64,000 bases of DNA from Utricularia gibba. Taxonomy: Eukaryota > Streptophyta > Magnoliopsida > Lamiales > Lentibulariaceae. Of the stretch, positions 28,002 through 40,233 are shown one piece after another; position 1 is the stretch's first letter; the number at the start of each line of letters is the position of its first letter. Position numbers and translations under genes: made by a program. The notes below the pieces were generated by a model. That model saw only the letters and a list, made by a program, of their open reading frames with translations. It was not told the origin of the DNA and did no database searches. The DNA is taken from positions 2,728,001 to 2,792,000 of the forward strand of contig NEEC01000011.1 of assembly GCA_002189035.1 (NCBI GenBank), read 5' to 3'.

Positions 28002-28450
28002 GAAGCTGCACATCGGCATGCAAAGCTTATCAATAATGAAGAGATCGGCTATGGGACAACAAGAAAGGTTCCCAGATCTTAAAATCCAAAATATGCAACA
28101 TTTTGACCGCATTCTTACAAAATTCTGCAACAATTTCAGCCTTCCTAACAAACTTCTATTTCCCAGTTCCCCCATCAAACATCTCCAGATCGACAATGAA
28201 ATGCATTAATCAAAATAAACAGAGAATTTACGTACGCCACTCTTTATTGAGACTACCCGGAAAGGAAAGATCTCTGGAAATGGGAAGCACCTGATTCCGC
28301 CACCAGTGACAATGGCATCATGATCCCCGATGGCATCACCACCGAGGAAGCTGACTCCTGCTGCAGCGACGGAGGTACCTTCATTGCCGATCGCATCTTT
28401 TCCGACGATTCCGCCATCGTGGAAGGCGGCGCCGATGATGGGTGCATTTC

Positions 28451-28694
28451 CCGATTATTTTCCATCATTAATGCATATTCAAACATCCAAAGCAACGTTA
28501 CCTTCATTCCGTACCATAGAATGCAAGATCGCTTATAGCAATATGGGCCGAGAAAAGCCCAATACAATTAATACCCAATTACATATTTTGAGGCCCAATT
28601 ACGGATGCTCTTATGTGAACTGGATGGGAGTATAAAGCCCTTGCTCGGATTTCCGAACCCCGCCGATTTGTTGCAGATAATCGCCGCCGTGGAG
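28451..28694. promoter_or_regulatory. Divergent promoter between PP2C and RH29
   Basis: This interval of about 250 bases separates the head-to-head PP2C and helicase genes. It contains several GGGCC/GCCCA words (at 28545-28560 and 28590-28600), typical site II elements of shared plant housekeeping promoters. No TATA box is clear. Confidence 0.55.
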
Positions 28695-31600
28695 ATGGTG
28701 GAAGGAGGCGAGGTAGTGGCGGCATCATATAAGAAGAAACAGAAACATTCTAAGAAGTCGAAATCAGGAGGCTTTGAGTCGCTGGGACTGAGTCCCAACG
28801 TCTACAATGGCGTCAAGAAGAAGGGATACAGAGTACCGACGCCGATTCAGAGGAAGACGATGCCTTTGATTCTTGGAGGATGCGATGTGGTGGCGATGGC
28901 TCGAACTGGATCCGGTAAGACGGCAGCCTTCCTCATCCCCATGCTCCAGAAGCTTCAACATCACGTTCCCCAGGCTGGAGTTCGTGCACTTATTCTTTCT
29001 CCGACTCGTGATTTGGCTCTGCAGACTTTTAAATTTATGAAAGAACTTGGTCGTTTCACAGGTTCGTACTGTTCTGCTAATCATCTGCTTCTCTCGAGTT
29101 TTTTTTTTTTTTTTTTTGATGCAGTTTTCTGTGTGGAAAAAGCGTTTTTTTTTTCTCCCTTAAATGTAAGGCCTTTATTTTTCAGATATTCGTGCTAGTT
29201 TACTTGTTGGTGGTGATAGCATGGAAAGCCAGTTTGAAGAATTGGCCCAGAACCCTGATTGTATAATTGCTACTCCTGGTAGACTAATGCATCACTTGGA
29301 AGAAGTTGAAGACATGTCTTTGCGTACTGTGGAGTATGTTGTCTTTGATGAAGCCGACTGCTTATTTAGCATGGGTTTTGCGGAACAGTTGCACAGAATT
29401 CTTGCTCAGTTAGGTGAAAGTCGTCAAACTTTGCTGTTCAGTGCAACTTTACCAAGTGCACTGGCTGAATTTGCCAGAGCTGGACTCCGAGACCCTCAGC
29501 TTGTGAGACTGGATTTGGAGATGAAAATTAGCCCAGACTTGAAGCTCGTTTTTCTCACCTTAAGGCAGGAGGAAAAATATGCCGCATTATTGTATTTGAT
29601 AAGGGAACAGATCAGCTCTGATCAGCAAACGTTGGTTTTTGTTTCCACTAAGTATCATGTTGAATTTATTTCCTCCCTTTTGAAGGATGAAGGTATTGTC
29701 CCCTCACTATGCTATGGGGATATGGATCATGATGCCCGTATGATTCATGTATCACAATTTAGGGCTAGGAAAACTATGTTCCTCATTGTGACTGATGTGG
29801 CTGCCAGGGGGATTGACATTCCTCTACTTGATAATGTCATTAATTTTGACTATCCATGTAAACCTAAGTTGTTTGTCCATCGTGTGGGCAGAGCCGCAAG
29901 GGCAGGCCGCACTGGGACAGCATATTCTTTTGTGACATCAGAAGATATGCCTTACCTATTAGATCTTCATCTTTTCCTTTCCAAGCCAATCCGACATGCA
30001 CCCACTGAAGAAGAGCTGCAAAAAGATGTTGATGGTGTTATGGCTAAAATGGACCTAGCAATTGAGAATGGAGAAACTATATATGGTCGTCTTCCTCAGA
30101 GGGTAATAGATCTACTTTCAGATAGAGTTCGGGAAATCATTGACTCCTCTGCAGAGCTGGATGCTCTGCTGAAACCTTCTTTGAAAGCCTTTTCCTTGTA
30201 TGCAAAGACTAGAGAAAAGCCATCCGAGAGTCAGTTAAAAGAGCCAAGGACTTGCCACGTGAAGGTTTACATCCTATTTTCAGAGAGGTTGTAGGTGGTG
30301 ATGAATTATCTGCTTTAGCTTTTTCTGAACGCCTAAAAGCCTTTAGGTTCGTACTGCAAACTATGTTTAGTTGTTTGAATTTTGATTTGCAAAGACAAAT
30401 TTTAATTTCTCATGTTCCATCCCTTATTTATTATAATTTTAGGCCTAAACAAACCATCTTGGAAGCTGAAGGTGAGGCTGCAAAGTCAAAAAAACTGAAG
30501 GTATGATGGAGGCACAGCTTTCATTTTTCCAAGCCTGTATATAGCATAGCATATCCGAGATACAACATAGTTCGAGTATTGTTCTGTGAAGTGCAGTGAT
30601 GAGTTATAATTTCAGGGATCTTCTAGTAGCTGGGTTGATGTAATGCGAATGAAAAGAGCAGTTCACGAGGAAGTGATTGAAAAATACAATCAGCAGCGTG
30701 CCAAAGATAGTGTTGTTGAGGTATGTCTTTAGCAAATATGCTTTTCTCTTGTTTCATTTGTCTAGATATATGATTTTTTTTTTTTTGAATTCATATAGGA
30801 AAGAGAATCAGAAAATGAAACTTCTGAAGAAAATCGGAAAAAAGGAGGTTCGCGCCATTTTTCTGGAATCAAAAGGAAGGCACAAAATTTCAAAGACGAT
30901 GAGTATTTTATAAGTTCAGTGCCAACAAATCAGGTGAATTAACTTTGTAACTGTATATTGTCCATGCATTATCATTCAAGTGATGACGTACTCAGGTTTA
31001 TTCCATTTTCAGCATTTCGAAGCAGGGCTTTCTCTGAGATCCAACCAAGGTTTTGAATCAAACAGGTATGGATGCGTCTGGACAATGAAATTTTCATACT
31101 TACATTTCTCGAGATTGTTACCTTACATGAACTACTTAGCAGGCTGGAATCTGCTGTTCTTGATCTAAATGCTGATGATGGTCAAGGGTTGCATAAGCAG
31201 AAATCATCATATCATTGGGACAAGGTACAATTTACTGCGACTATTATGAATTTGAGAACGAAGACATAATTTGTATTTACAAGTAATTGTATTTGTCCAT
31301 ACAGAGGAGCAAAAAGTATGTCAAACTGAACAATGGAGATCGTGTGACTGCCAGCGGCAAGGTTACTCTCTTCTTCACTGCACAAAGTGTTCAAATCTCC
31401 TTCCCAGTCTCTATTTTATTTGCATTGTTTCCATTTAGCAATCCTCACAAGTTACAAGGGAACAGCATTAGACTCCTGTATACATATATACATACGGACC
31501 TTTATTTTTTCTTGTCGTTTCAGATAAAAACAGAAAGCGGTGCAAAATTGAAATCCCACAAAACCGGGATTTACAAGAAGTGGAAAGAGCGTACACACCA

Positions 31601-32018
31601 GAAGGTATCACTCAGAGCTGCGAATGACAGCAGTCTCGCTGAAGCTGATAGATCAGCAGGTAACATTTTGGATACCAACTGAAGAAGGCCAATTTCATCC
31701 ATCTGTTGCCATTGTTTCACCTATGGCATGCCATTTCATCTTTACATTCATTAGACATTTTTTTACATTGATTTGATGAGATATATTTTGTCCTCGAAAG
31801 GGTCTCGGGGTTTCCGTGGAGGTAGGGGAAGGTTCAAGGGTGGTAGAAGCCATCGATCAGTACCAAATGCGAATGTCCAGTCGGAACTCAAGGACATTGA
31901 ACAGGTTAGGAAGGAAAGACAGAAGAAAGCAAGCAGGGTTTCATACCTGAAGAACAGCAAAGCTAACAAGGGAAAGAGAGGGGGTAAAGGTGGCAAGAGA
32001 GGGAAGAATACAAGATAG
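28695..32018 (+). CDS. RH29: DEAD-box ATP-dependent RNA helicase 29 (DDX54/Dbp10 type), frame broken as read
   Basis: Nucleolar-type DEAD-box helicase expected to act in large-subunit ribosome assembly. The ATG at 28695 gives [11 protein letters not shown] and a basic stretch. Helicase motifs appear in order: TPIQRKTMP (Q motif), ARTGSGKTA (I), PTRDLALQ (Ia), TPGRL (Ib), DEAD (II), SAT (III), TDVAARGID (V) and [13 protein letters not shown] (VI). The first intron (about 29062-29185) contains a long poly-T tract. The C-terminal exons include [18 protein letters not shown] and [24 protein letters not shown], a segment specific to this family, and a [11 protein letters not shown] basic tail. At 30222-30226 the frame shifts: AKTREKPS continues in another frame as [18 protein letters not shown], consistent with one lost base. 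Identity is firm; the lesion may be a consensus error. Confidence 0.93.
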
Positions 32019-32447
32019 TGCTTCAACAAAATAGTTTTGTTCTGCAAGTTAAAAGTTGCTAACTCTATTCATACAGTGGCTTTCCAGGCAATCAAAAAAT
32101 TTTGTTTGAATTCATTGAGAAATCTCAGAGATTAACTCTGCCATCTTCAGCAGTTATTTTACTACCAAATGACAAGCTCAAGAACATACAGAGAGAAGAC
32201 AGTTAAGTCCGGACATTCCTCATAACTTAATTACCTAACACTGCAAAACCTCTTGAGTTTCACTATCCTTGAGTATCTGACACTCATGGCAGATAGCCTT
32301 GCTCTGAAAAAGGTCAAGTTTGATCATCCGATGAAGTTCGCTGCAATCACCTGCAATTGAGATATGGAATTTCCCTGAGCTGATTTTGTCCTTCCTTTTC
32401 TTGATCAGCACGGTTTGGAGCAGAAACAGATACTTTTATCAGCAGGG

Positions 32448-33945
32448 TTAGAACCAATTCGAAATATTGAAATCTCGGAGCTTCCTGAGATGCTTTTCCA
32501 TGTCATCTCTGGTCTTGTTCCACTCTTCCTTCTCTATCACCGTCGTTGGATCCTCTTGCTCGCTCTACACAACAATGCATGCACATGAATGAATGAATGA
32601 ATGATTAAGCCACGGCAATCAAAGCCTAAACAAATGGGATTTGAGCAGTCACCGCAGGAATGATTTTGAAGGAGTCCCCTTTATCACGAACAACCAGCAG
32701 ATCACCCTTCCTGTCTCGGTCTCTTCCTTCAGGAATAGTCACCTGCATCATCAAGAAATTCATAGTTTTATATGATGGTTAGCGGGCAAGAGGGTTACAA
32801 ATTTAATCAACTGTCAGACTTTGACATACCATAACTTTGGGTCTTGTGATAGACTTTGTTTTGGAATCGATTACATAAATCTCCTCAAAATCTAACATGA
32901 AATCTGGATCATCTGTACGACGATTTCTGTAGTGCTTAATGAGAAAAACCTGCCAAACAAAGCATTAATAAGAACAGACCTAGGACATAAAACAGTTTTA
33001 CAAATGTAAGCAGGGGCGTTGTGGGAGTACCTTCAAGATCTCCTTCTCAGACTTGTACATAGGGTCTCTAGGTGCGTCTATTGGTGGCTCCGTCACATTG
33101 TAGCATCCGTAATCGCTCTGTGCACATCGAATATACTGCAAAAAACATAGCAGAAGTGCTTAGCTTCCACATCATCCTTCTCATTAGCGGTTAAGAGAGC
33201 GATAGATAACTTGCCATCTTGCATAACCAGCATACCTTACTGGGCATTGGTGCAAGGACCTTTGGAATAGAATAGACATCGGTATCTGGAGGAGTAACAT
33301 ACATCTGCAACACAGAGTACAAAGGGGAAAAAGCTGCATTCACAATATAAAAAGGGATTGTTTTGCGGTAATTTCAAAACAATTTAATAAGTACCAAATC
33401 CGCGGTATTCTGCAGTGATAGCTGATGCTTAAAGGAAGTAAATTCAACCAAACAGTATGCAGGAATTTTGGGCAAAGCCTAACCTCCCGGAAATCATAGA
33501 CATCATTATCAGGATCAGGTGGTTTTCGGATGAAGAAGTCACAGTCCAAGAGCGAAATCTTGTGGAATTCATTCTCATTTATACGGTAATCCACTATTTT
33601 CTCCGGATCCCATCCTTTAGTAGAAACGAAGCTTTCGCTATTCACCATTGCAATATCATCGTCTCCAGCACCACCAGCAGCTTCCGCAGCCGTACCGTAA
33701 TCGACGTCGAAGTCCTTCTTATTGTCAGCCTCCTCGACCTCGTCCTCATCCATGTCGTAGTCGTCGGGGCCGCCGCCATCAGCATCTCCATCGTCGGCCC
33801 AGACCCTGAAGTCTGGTCTCGAATCCCGAGTTAGACAGGCATACCGGACACCGCACGGTCTCCTCGGTCGACATACTAAAACCCGGCGGCAGTTCGCCGG
33901 CCGCACGAAAAAACACGGCGACCACAGAACGGCAGCGGCGTTCAT
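32448..33945 (-). CDS. PTAC6: PTAC6/PAP8, plastid-encoded RNA polymerase-associated protein
   Basis: Chloroplast protein associated with the plastid-encoded RNA polymerase and needed for early chloroplast development; no enzymatic domain is known. The ATG at 33945 gives a Cys/Arg-rich transit-like N-terminus (MNAAAVLWSPCFFVRPANCR). An acidic stretch (DYDMDEDEVEEADNKKDFD) follows, then the conserved core VDYRINENEFHKISLLDCDFFIRK and YVTPPDTDVYSIPKVLAPMP. Next come YIRCAQSDYGCYNVTEPPID, FLIKHYRNRRTDDPDF and IYVIDSKTKSITRP. The last exon ends with MEKHLRKLRDFNISNWF and stop at 32448. Six or so exons join in frame; no lesion was found. It is head to head with the WW-domain gene. Identification rests on the strongly conserved core as I remember it from Arabidopsis. 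Confidence 0.9.
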
Positions 33946-34513
33946 CGCCGGTAAACAAGTGGCTGAACACAAAAAATGGAGGGAGTACAGCAGGATGACA
34001 CACAGGAGAAAACCAGCCAAAAGTGAAATTTTCATAATCTTTGGGGAGTAAACAGAAATTCCTTACAGTAATTGGGCTTTTGGGCCCGAATCCATTAGAC
34101 ATAATACCAGGGCTTGTACTTTTGGAAACAAGTGCTGTACGCTGATTAGGCCTCTTATAAGAATTGTTGAGTTTGATGAAATTAAGCTTGAGATTCTCGG
34201 GTGTTCTTCCCTCGCATGTTCTGGGAAAGCAGGTATTTTTTTACTGTATGCTTTATCAGCTTACGTTTATGGGAAAATGGTTCGCATTCCAATTTGAGTG
34301 GTGCAGCAATTTGTTTATTCGGTTGATTGGTATACGAGTTTTGGGAAGATTTAGAGTACCTAGTCGTACTTCGAATGTTCAATGTTGCTCTGAAGAAAAA
34401 GTGTAGTCCTTCTTTAATTTTTGTCAATACTACTTTCTTCGGTGAGGAGTGGGGTTGTTGTTTCTTTGTTTACCCTGCTGATGTTGGGATTGGTTTTGTT
34501 TGATTATCCAGCT
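33946..34513. promoter_or_regulatory. Divergent promoter between PTAC6 and the WW-domain gene
   Basis: A 570-base head-to-head interval. TTGGGCTTTTGGGCCC at 34073-34088 contains two site II-type motifs. The plus-strand gene probably has a leader intron ending at the acceptor TTATCCAG near 34510, immediately before its ATG. Confidence 0.5.
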
Positions 34514-37510
34514 ATGGATGCCCAGACAGTTGAGCCCGTTCCTCCTGGAACCCAATTCCAGAAAAGTTCGTTACCATTTTCTTCTTCTGAGGAAGGAATT
34601 TCCAATAGTTCGCATTTGAAGTATCAGGGAAGTAATGGTATTGAAGCTGCTGCCCAGAAGGCTGTGCTGCAAGAGCAAGTATTTCCTTTTAATGTGGCTG
34701 TTGTATCTTTATTATATGAGCTTCGTGTATCTAATGAGTTTTCAATCCGATTCAGGAAATTGCTACTCAGATTGTTATCAAGAGTCAGAGGTTTGTACTA
34801 GTTTTGGCTGTAAAATTAGGTTTAGATTTTGAATTGCTAATTATGCATTTGTATAGTTGATTTTTTTTTTTTTTTGAAATTAGGGAGTCCAATTCTTCGG
34901 GTGGATCTTTTGATGATAGTAGAGATATTTTAGCTGGGCGACATGACCCAAATGCTCTCAAGGTATTCTTTCAGCTCTTTTTTGCAATTTTTTCAGTGTG
35001 TATGTATCATCTGGTTGATTTACTAGGAGCATCTTCTGAGGATGGCCACACACCATCGAGCTGAAATGGCTGTAAAACGTGGAAAGCCAGCCTCTATGGA
35101 GGAAGGTTGGAATGCTACCTGAACTTTGTCTGTATCATGTTTTTTGCACGTGTGCTTTTATTCACAGTTCTACAGATGTCAGATGGCCGCCATCTGTCCT
35201 TTAGACATTATCAATCAGTTTTTTTAATCCTTTTTTGTAGAAATGATCTGATTTCATCATTTTTCCAGGCAACTTGGAGATTGGAAATGGGTATGGTGTG
35301 CCAGGAGGGGGAGCTTATTACGGTTCTTCAATACCTTGCACTGCTCATGGTACAGAGCAATAATCAGTGGTTTTGATTCTTCAGCTTTTTAATATGTGCG
35401 TCGAATTGAGAGTTTATTTTCCCTGAACGTTTTAGATAGAAAAGAGCATGATGGTGACAAAATGAGCAATACGAATCCTGATCTTACTGGTGATATGGGT
35501 CACAATTCAGCGTCCAATGGCTTACCTGATTATCTTAAAAAGAAGTTAAAAGCAAGAGGTATTCTGAAAGATGATAACAACGGAGACAAAACCCCTCTAT
35601 CAGGCAATGTTAGTTGCATTCTTGGATTCTTAATTTAATTTCTTTGATTTTGACCACGTTTATGTTCTCTACATTCTCATTTCCTTTTGGGTTCAATGTA
35701 ATATTGGGTTTTTTGTCATGGATCCCAGGTGTTGGACACTCAATCTGCACAGTCTACGCCATCTGGAAATCTACCACCAGGATGGGTGAGACATTCTCAT
35801 ATTGTAGTTAATCTTGTAGTTCCGTGGCATACATGTAGTTAGCATATTTGATTAACTATCCATACCTGAATGTGCAATGCAAAGCATTTCATGACATCAA
35901 ATTTCATTAAATGCATTACCTGCTCGCTTATCATATCATGAAATCTGTTCTCAGATTGAAACAAGAGACCCTGAAAGTGGTGTATTATTTTACTATAATG
36001 AGAGACTGGGAGTAAGTCAGTGGCAGAAACCTGTTGATGCAGCTTCTCATGTTGTATCGGCCTCTTCAGCTTTTCGGGGTGATTGGATAGAGTCAGTTGA
36101 TGTAACAACAGGTAGATAGATGTCTTTGATTTTCAAATACTGATGTATAAGATCTTTTTTTATGAAGCTATTGGTTTACCCTTTAGTGATTTACACTTAC
36201 TGACATGTCTTCCCAGTATATATTGTTGACTAGGAAAATTGCAGTCCACTTATTTGGAATTATATATATCATCTATTCGGAGTAACTCAACAATTGCTGC
36301 TTGACTGATGTATGCATTCATTTATTCCAGGCGTTAAATACTACTACAACACTAAGACGAATGTGTCACAGTGGGAGAATCCTTTTCCACAGCAGCAGCA
36401 ATCTCAGCAGCATGCCAGAATAGCCCCCCAGGTTATAGCAAAAGAGAATCTTTACCAGGGAAACTTACCGAAATGCAAAGGATGCGGTGGCTGGGGAGTA
36501 GGCCTTATACAGTCGTGGGGATACTGCAAGCATTGCACCCGGTAGTGTGTTCATGCATTGCATTTCGTATTCTTTTACTGTGATGTGAATTCAATAATGC
36601 GCACAAGCTACTCTGGTCTCGTGTCTCTTTAAATGTCTTGCATATTTTGTCCTCTTCTGTGTGGTGAAGCAAATGCCTGTTTGTTGTTGTACAGCGTTAA
36701 GAATCTTCCAGAAGTTCAGTATCTTTCTGTCTTAGAAGATGCTACAAGGAAGTCTTCCAACAAGAGGTATAAGTGTTTGCCAAATACATGCGCCAATAAT
36801 ATAACCTAACCTAATTGACTGACCTGCACAGGTCTGATAAGAAACCACCATCTGGGGGCCATAAGGAGCGTAAGAAGCGGACGTACAACCAGGAGGATGA
36901 CTTAGACCCTATGGATCCAAGCTCCTATTCGGATGCACCACGTGGTGGATGGTAAGCTGCTCTTTCAAGTTACAGCAGTTTTCACTACCTAAAAAATGAT
37001 GTTGACAAAAGGTGCATGCATATACAGGGTGGTTGGCCTCAAAGGAGTACAGCCAAGAGCAGCTGATACTACTGCCACTGTAAGTTTTCCCCTGCCGAAT
37101 GCTTGCACATAGAAAATGAAACAGATGAGCCACGGCGGCTCTAGCCCAAATTTTCCAATGCAGATTCATCCAAAAACTGCAGAAACCTGTTTTATTTTGC
37201 ATGATCCTGCATTGGAAAATATTTGCATGACCCTTGAGTAAACAAGTTACCAAATATTTTCTGCTTGTGCGATGTGGGAATCATTGTTCTTTTGCAAACA
37301 CTGGCATGAATGACTGATAAGACTCTCATGCTTGTACTGGAATGGCAGGGTCCACTCTTCCAGCAGCGACCCTACCCATCACCCGGTGCGGTGCTCAGGA
37401 AGAACGCAGAGATTGCTTCCTCCACGAAGAAGAAAAACAGCAGCAGCTCCTCCTACGCTCCAATCTCCAAGAGAGGGGACGGCAGTGATGGCCTGGGCGA
37501 AGCTGACTGA
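34514..37510 (+). CDS. PQBP1: WW-domain protein, PQBP1-like
   Basis: Plant homologue of polyglutamine-binding protein 1, a nuclear spliceosome-linked protein. The ATG at 34514 gives [16 protein letters not shown]. Two WW modules are seen: [20 protein letters not shown]...SQWQKP and [19 protein letters not shown] CxxC pair ([15 protein letters not shown]) follows, which is unlike the animal protein and may form a small zinc-binding unit. The C-terminal part is basic then acidic ([20 protein letters not shown]) and ends in [30 protein letters not shown], matching the U5-15kD-binding tail of PQBP1 in spirit. The frame is continuous over about ten exons to the stop at 37508-37510. Function is inferred from the family. 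Confidence 0.88.
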
Positions 37511-38189
37511 TTCCCAAGGCACCAACCAGGTGTTGTTGTATATGCTTCAGCAAGGAAAACCATTGTAACAGTTTGAGCTTAAAGACCAACCTACCAAGTT
37601 CACGTGCTATGTTTCGCTTTGTTAAGGATAGGTAGCTGACACCTCATTATAAAGAGCTTCCTTGTCATAATCTTTAAAAGCGCAAAAAGGGAGCTTTTGA
37701 AAGCAACGCTTATGGACATAAATCTTTTCATCTTTTATTTATTTATTTATTTATATACACATGTGTGTCAATAAATTTACAAATGGTTCCAAAAAGGAAA
37801 AAGAAGCACATTATGGGGCCAGAACATTTTAAAGGCAGCCCCCCATGTATTAAGAATTTGCATCTAGCCCCCTTAACTTTCCCTTTTTTTTACATACAAA
37901 CGGGATTAATTATGAAATAAAAGCAGTATTTGAAATGGGACTAGAATTAGATATTTATAAATGAAAATAATATTTTCAAAAAAAATAAATATTTGTGAAT
38001 ATTGCAGTTGTAAATTAGTTTCGTTTATCTATCTACAAGCTCCGGCGGTTCAGTCGGGTAAGGAAACCGAGACGGTTGTTGATTTGAAAAAGCTTTTGTT
38101 CATAAAGGCACATGAACCGCGAACCCGGTTCAACCCGGGCAAACAGATCTCGATCAAGGATCACGTACGTGCTATATATAGTATATTCA
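37511..38189. other. 3' region and AT-rich spacer
   Basis: Holds the 3' untranslated region of the WW-domain gene, a short ATTT-rich stretch at about 37735-37755, then sequence that probably includes the 3' untranslated region of the minus-strand gene at 38190. An open frame on the plus strand (37961-38257) encodes a basic-acidic peptide without known motif and is not supported. Confidence 0.5.
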
Positions 38190-38423
38190 TTATGCTGTAC
38201 TGCACGACTCCGGTTCAGTGGGCGGGTCAGTTGGGCCCCAGCAGCTCAAGTACATGACAGTGCGAAGCGACTCCTCGGCGGCTCTCATCCTCTCCGCCAA
38301 CTCCGCCGGCTTCTTCCCCTCTCCGGCGCAGGAGACCCTCACACTCCCGGAGGGCTCCTTAAACCGGAGAAAAGCCGACTCCGACTTGGACGCCGCGGGT
38401 CTGATCCCCTGCGGGTTCCTCAT
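38190..38423 (-). CDS. Small unnamed plant protein with AEESLRTVMYLSCWG motif
   Basis: A single-exon 77-residue protein starting MRNPQGIRPAASKSES. The central part is basic and disordered. The C-terminal motif AEESLRTVMYLSCWGP is a signature I recall from a family of short, uncharacterised plant proteins. I know no assigned function. A minus-strand TATA box at 38573-38582 lies about 150 bases upstream, supporting this strand over the antisense open frame 38218-38886. The 5' leader would include a TTTC-rich tract (AAAG on the minus strand). Confidence 0.65.
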   Translation of the reverse strand: MRNPQGIRPAASKSESAFLRFKEPSGSVRVSCAGEGKKPAELAERMRAAEESLRTVMYLSCWGPTDPPTEPESCSTA

Positions 38424-38572
38424 CTCTCCCCGTGGACCACCCTCGCCACATGGCGCGTGCTCATCATCTGTGATGGATCAATCAATGAAGAAGAAAGCGA
38501 TTATCTCTGCGGCGGCGCTCCTTTCTTTTCTTTCTTTCTTTCTTTTTCTCGGGAGCGAGGGGGCGTCCCTGC

Positions 38573-38582
38573 GTATATATAA
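38573..38582 (-). promoter_or_regulatory. TATA box of the small gene
   Basis: TTATATATAC on the minus strand, about 150 bases before the ATG at 38423. A GA/AAAG-rich tract follows it, which would form the leader. Confidence 0.5.
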
Positions 38583-38889
38583 TGCGAAGGAAGAACGGAA
38601 ACGGGGGGTCTGGGAAACTGGTGGGTGGCCTCCCGAGAAAAACCAGTGGCTGAGGAGGGGAACCCACGTCCCCGGTGGAGATAACTCAACCATGGTTGGG
38701 TTGGGTTGGGTCGTGACAGCGAAACCAGGGGCTCTTCTATTTGGGTTCCCATGGTATTGGTATTCCATTCCCCTGATCCGCCTTCTTCCGTCGCCATCCG
38801 CAGATAGCCAGATAGCAGATAGCTGGGTTTGTTATGCTATTTGGAGGTACGGACATTCAAACCCTTGGTCTTTTTCCTTTTTTTAATAT

Positions 38890-40233
38890 ATTTTTACTGT
38901 TGTACGGTAAACAGCCTTCTTTTTTTAATCAATTTTACCTCAAGTGGATAGAAGGATGACTGGAATGAAAGGATCATTTACATTTTATATTGAAATAAAA
39001 AATAATATCTAAATTGATATTTTTTATCAATAATATTTTATTTTTAACAAAAACATGAGGAATAGATTCTATGCTTTTTTCACACATGGAAAATGCAATC
39101 ACGTGTACTTGGTTAACCTTATCTATAGTGGATATTACATTATTTGGGTGATTTAGGAATATGATCACTAAATTTTAACTATATGAGAAAACTGGCAACT
39201 AGTCACCTTCAGTCCTTGTTTGCTATGAGGATATAAGGTTGGTTTATGATAATTTTAATAAAATTGTATTGTTTGGTATGTTAATATAATTATACTTTAT
39301 ATATGAGTATAATAATCATTATATCCATATAATACATTCATATATAGTTATATGTATACCCAATGAGAGTTATATGTATTTTTATACCCACATATTTGAG
39401 TTTAGCTAAACCCAAATAATTTAAATCTCTCAATATCTAAAACACATCAATCAAACAAGGTCTCCGTGTTAAATTTTTAACGTATTGTATATAATAGAAG
39501 GTGAGGATGGTCATTTTTCTAAATGACCCTACATTATTTACTACTGGTCATATTGAATTTCAACATTAAGTTCTCTCATTGAATATTCTGAATCTCGCAT
39601 ATCTTATTTTCCTCCCCTTGTCATAAGTCATACAAAACATTCATTTTTACTAATGAAAACTTTTCAATTTGTATCAATATTCATTTGAATTGATCATTTT
39701 TATCACACATGCAAATGATATGAGTGGATCTCCATCATAGAACATGAGTGATATTGTATGAAAAGTGTTGTTGTTCTATATTTTCAACTATTAAAAAAAG
39801 TGGGCCATGATATGAGAAGAAAACAAAGATGATGGGATTATCTTGTGAAGAATTGAAGAAATTTGGTGGTTTCGTAAGGTTCAATGGATTCATGCACGTC
39901 GCTAATTAGATGTTTGGCGAACATGATAATCGAGTCTACACCTATGAGTTAGCCATCAATTTTTTGTTGTGTCACGCTAAATTATTAATCATAGTATAGT
40001 CCAAGGAAGTGGATAGGTTTATTTATTTATTATTTATTATGAAGTGTGGAATTTTCGTGTTCTACAAAAGAAACAATGAATTGGGCTTGGAAGAATTGGG
40101 CCGGAGGCTACAAACTAATCACTGGATGGCGTTTTGGGCTGGGTATGAATAAGGCTCAATTACCTGATGGCCCACCTTATCTACTTGTATTGATTCTCTC
40201 AGTCTTTCTCACCGTCCAGTGTCCATCCCGGAA
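38890..40233. other. AT-rich intergenic region
   Basis: About 1.3 kb with no supported gene. It contains a possible miniature transposable element (39211-39462) and, close to 40233, the promoter and leader of the MORF gene with GGGCC/TGGGCT words around 40083-40170. Confidence 0.6.
39211..39462. mobile_element. Possible MITE
   Basis: AGTCCTTGTTTGCT at the left and the inverted counterpart (AGACCTTGTTTGAT read from the right) at the other end bracket about 250 bases of AT-rich sequence. CCTTGTTTG is perfectly inverted as CAAACAAGG. I could not see a convincing target duplication, so the superfamily is open. Confidence 0.4.

Noticed and set aside
38218-38886. A 222-codon open frame on the plus strand
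   Set aside because: It overlaps the minus-strand gene 38190-38423, which has a conserved motif and a TATA box; the plus frame is low complexity with no family motif.
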